45,064 nt of DNA, taken from assembly GCA_947471985.1 (NCBI GenBank), contig CANIZL010000052.1, positions 1 through 45,064 of the forward strand. The letters run 5' to 3'. This document shows positions 44,001 to 45,064 of the stretch, piece after piece (position 1 is the first letter of the stretch; every line of letters begins with the position of its first letter). The notes below the pieces were generated by a model, which ran no database searches, was not told where the DNA came from, and worked only from the letters and a program-made list of their open reading frames with translations. The position numbers and the translations under genes were made by a program. Source of the DNA: Verrucomicrobiota bacterium (GTDB lineage Bacteria; Verrucomicrobiota; Verrucomicrobiia; Limisphaerales; UBA9464).

Positions 44001-44900
44001 AAACACGGCCCCCTCTTCCGGCAGATCAATGGTGGTCCCCTCACGGGTTACCACGTGGGTGCCGCGATCCCCGACGCTGAAATAGAGTCGGCCATCGGGG
44101 CCAAATTTGAGTCCATGCAAATCGTGCCCGGTGAAGCTGAAGCGAACGCCCCAGCCCCGCAGCAACTCCTCGGCCTGCAGATTGTCGTCGTGGGCCTTGG
44201 GCCGCGACACCAGCGCCGGGTCTGCGGGCGGCGGCAGCGGTTTCGTCGGGGCGTTGGGGGAGAACCGCCAGAGACTGGGAATCTCGGTCACCCACACCTC
44301 GCCATTACGGGCGAGAACCCCTGAAGCGATGCCGCTCAAGGGACTGGTAAAGCCATCGGCAAAAACGGTGGACCGATCCGCCCGGCCGTCCTGGTCGGTA
44401 TCCTCGATTAGCCGGATGACTTCCGTTTCCCGTCCCAGCTGCCGTTCGCCGTCCGGGCCGAACCATTTCCGGATCACGGCCAACCGATCCTCATTGCTCC
44501 GCGACGCCAGATCATCCTCGAGCATGAACATGTAATGGCGGATATCGAGCACGCTGGACCGGTACCGGTACGTTTCGCTGGTGAAGATCCGCCCGCGCTC
44601 ATCCACGCTGAAGGCCACCGGATTGGCCAACATGGGTTCGGCGGCCCAGAGATCGGCTTTCAGGCCGGGCGCCAGGCGGAACTGACGCAAACGCGCCTCA
44701 CCTTCCTTGGAGGCCGGAGCCAGCAACGGGGTCAGCAAGCGATCCGCCGCCACCAACGGCCGAAACCCATTGGTCCCGCGAACCGTCTCGCGGGCCGCGT
44801 CAATATCCGCGGCGGCCGCGCCCGCAGCCAGAAACACCGCGAGACTCAAACAAACCAAAGAACCCAGCGCCCCGCGCTCAGGACATCCGAAGATCAACAT
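41088..44900 (-). CDS. PVC-type membrane-bound dehydrogenase with HEAT repeats and c-type heme domain
   Basis: The 1270-residue protein starts with a signal peptide (SLVCLSLAVFLAAGAAAA). About 70-480 is a six-bladed propeller of the PVC putative membrane-bound dehydrogenase type (TIGR02604-like), with NPVAFSVDERGRIFTSETYRY, DTDQDGRADRS and LHGLKFGPDGRLYFSVGDRG. About 490-1000 is a helical HEAT-repeat region rich in Leu/Ala. The C-terminal heme domain (TIGR02603-like) holds CTRCHQIG near residue 1146 with the heme-binding CxxCH, and SGMPEGL as a likely Met ligand. It probably oxidises a sugar or alcohol in the periplasm and passes electrons through the heme. A tandem palindrome array begins 26 bases upstream of its ATG. 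Confidence 0.94.
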   Translation of the reverse strand: MLIFGCPERGALGSLVCLSLAVFLAAGAAAADIDAARETVRGTNGFRPLVAADRLLTPLLAPASKEGEARLRQFRLAPGLKADLWAAEPMLANPVAFSVDERGRIFTSETYRYRSSVLDIRHYMFMLEDDLASRSNEDRLAVIRKWFGPDGERQLGRETEVIRLIEDTDQDGRADRSTVFADGFTSPLSGIASGVLARNGEVWVTEIPSLWRFSPNAPTKPLPPPADPALVSRPKAHDDNLQAEELLRGWGVRFSFTGHDLHGLKFGPDGRLYFSVGDRGTHVVTREGTTIDLPEEGAVFRCEPDGSHLEVVAHGLRNPQELAFNEVGDLFTGDNDSDQGDRERWVQVVEGMDAGWRVGHQHAPLGNAGMWNLERLWVPHFPGQAAYILPPIANIGDGPSGLVYDYGTTFPASLQHRFLLAYFKGTSSRSGVYSLKVRPSGAGYELMAHDEFIWNSLVPDVDLGPDGSIYFADWHEGWPKSNKGRIYRAWFPEVLADPAVGETRKLLAAGMTQRSEAELLALLPHRDMRVRQEAQFELALRGEKSVAGLCRLVRESSNPTAQLQAIWALGQLARRLPATSLVQDLEALVPLTLNTDPEIRGQLGRMLGEARVARAQAALLGLTLDPEPRVVAHALAGLRHFWIAPSDTLRVGTGNPPAPGAADRLRFTTGGAALKLPAKLRASDPVPPFPFVAAVLDRWGSRDLVVRQYALNLLTAAVPRLPAGALGASVEFAPGRGTPTHRRMAGLLALRAQPSLRPKDTATLVQFLTDPDPWIVLEAARAIHDRPIVDALPALAAWAETSRLEALLKLTAPWRQQSPVASSPSGGSPIRDVRWDQPLPWTNAPVDHLTPLLLRIVNANFRVGDRAASARLAAWSTNSALPALIRAESLFALAQWPAPPARDRITGLHRPLPPRSADTAKASLKAVLPTLLDPSRAGETELVAACQALRSVPVPEAAPRLEALIRNPAASDRARAAALRPWVQLRQVDGSRTKPAASPAPSTDPVAEMLAFAGASSAESLRLEASRLNAELNPNDAVGQLTARIRTGSLAEQQSAYASLGDLKSPAADALLADALDQLMRREIAPEVTLDLVEAAAKRSVAAVTNRLAAYQDWKLPKDHLTPYLEALVGGNAARGRKIFYENAAVACTRCHQIGTDGGGNAGPRLDGVATRAVREYLLESIVAPNQQIAPGFEAAIITRKNGDAVAGTVRSETAAEIVLINPEDGSDVHIPKADVKAREKGVSGMPEGLAGALTRQELRDVIEFLGTLK

Positions 44901-44926
44901 GGCCGGATCTTGGCTTACAAAATCAA

Positions 44927-45064
44927 GGTGTCAGACACTTCCCGCAGCGCGGTGTCAGACACTTTACGCAGCGCGGTGTCAGACACTTTACGCAGCGCGG
45001 TGTCAGACACTTTACGCAGCGCGGTGTCAGACACTTTACGCAGCGCGGTGTCAGACACTTTACG
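44927..45064. repeat. 24-bp tandem array with GTGTCAGACAC palindromes
   Basis: Six copies start at 44927, 44951, 44975, 44999, 45023 and 45047 with a strict 24-base period. The last is cut by the window edge, so the array continues. Each unit has the perfect palindrome GTGTC-A-GACAC followed by TTTACGCAGCGC; the first copy has CCC where the others have TAC. There are no spacers, so it is not a CRISPR. The array sits directly upstream of the dehydrogenase gene. Confidence 0.95.

Noticed and set aside
44927-45064. CRISPR array
   Set aside because: The units are contiguous 24-mers with no unique spacers and no cas genes.

Overview
The window is about 45 kb of GC-rich bacterial DNA that reads like a chromosome segment from Verrucomicrobiota (PVC superphylum), plausibly a Pedosphaera-like soil or freshwater lineage. 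The reasons are a PVC-type dehydrogenase fused to HEAT repeats and a c-type heme domain, a GxGYxYP-family protein, very large secreted proteins built from LamG and immunoglobulin-like domains, a secreted CotH-kinase protein with lamin-tail domains, a Tat-exported Gfo/Idh/MocA oxidoreductase, and start codons with almost no Shine-Dalgarno sequences. The genus cannot be fixed from the sequence alone.

Region by region: 1-413 holds the start-less end of a small DUF4177-like frame. 413-3651 is a leftward cluster folA, ltaE and a GxGYxYP protein. A pyruvate/2-oxoacid dehydrogenase E2 gene (3808-5085) runs rightward and ends at a clean intrinsic terminator. ndk and mutS run leftward (8389-5197), divergent from bioB and a methyltransferase (8539-10410). 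A CAT-anticodon tRNA (10468-10542) follows. Its 3' end is repeated at 12093-12121, and the 1.6 kb between the two copies holds a secreted hypothetical protein, a decayed gene fragment and a heptamer tandem repeat. This looks like a small tRNA-targeted insertion or its remnant.

From 12306 to 20417 everything runs leftward: a CBM48 protein, an RND efflux adaptor and permease, a small membrane protein, a class I aminotransferase and a GT-C-like membrane protein. 20649-24561 holds a nitrilase-family hydrolase, a PfpI-family protein, a membrane-anchored protein with a GrpE-like C-terminus, a small exported protein and an alanine-glyoxylate-type aminotransferase.

The right half is dominated by exported proteins: a 2044-residue repeat/Ig/LamG protein (24816-30950), a 1178-residue TolB-propeller plus amidohydrolase fusion (31325-34861), the Gfo/Idh/MocA protein, a 1345-residue CotH protein, a short lysine-rich protein, and the 1270-residue dehydrogenase/HEAT/cytochrome protein (41088-44900). 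The window ends inside a perfect 24-bp tandem array whose units carry the palindrome GTGTCAGACAC, starting 26 bases upstream of the dehydrogenase start codon.

Functionally this is core metabolism (folate, biotin, nucleotides, E2, mismatch repair) interleaved with envelope and extracellular functions. The strongest leads for something undescribed are the tRNA-flanked mini-island, the membrane-anchored GrpE-like protein, and the palindromic array at the right edge.
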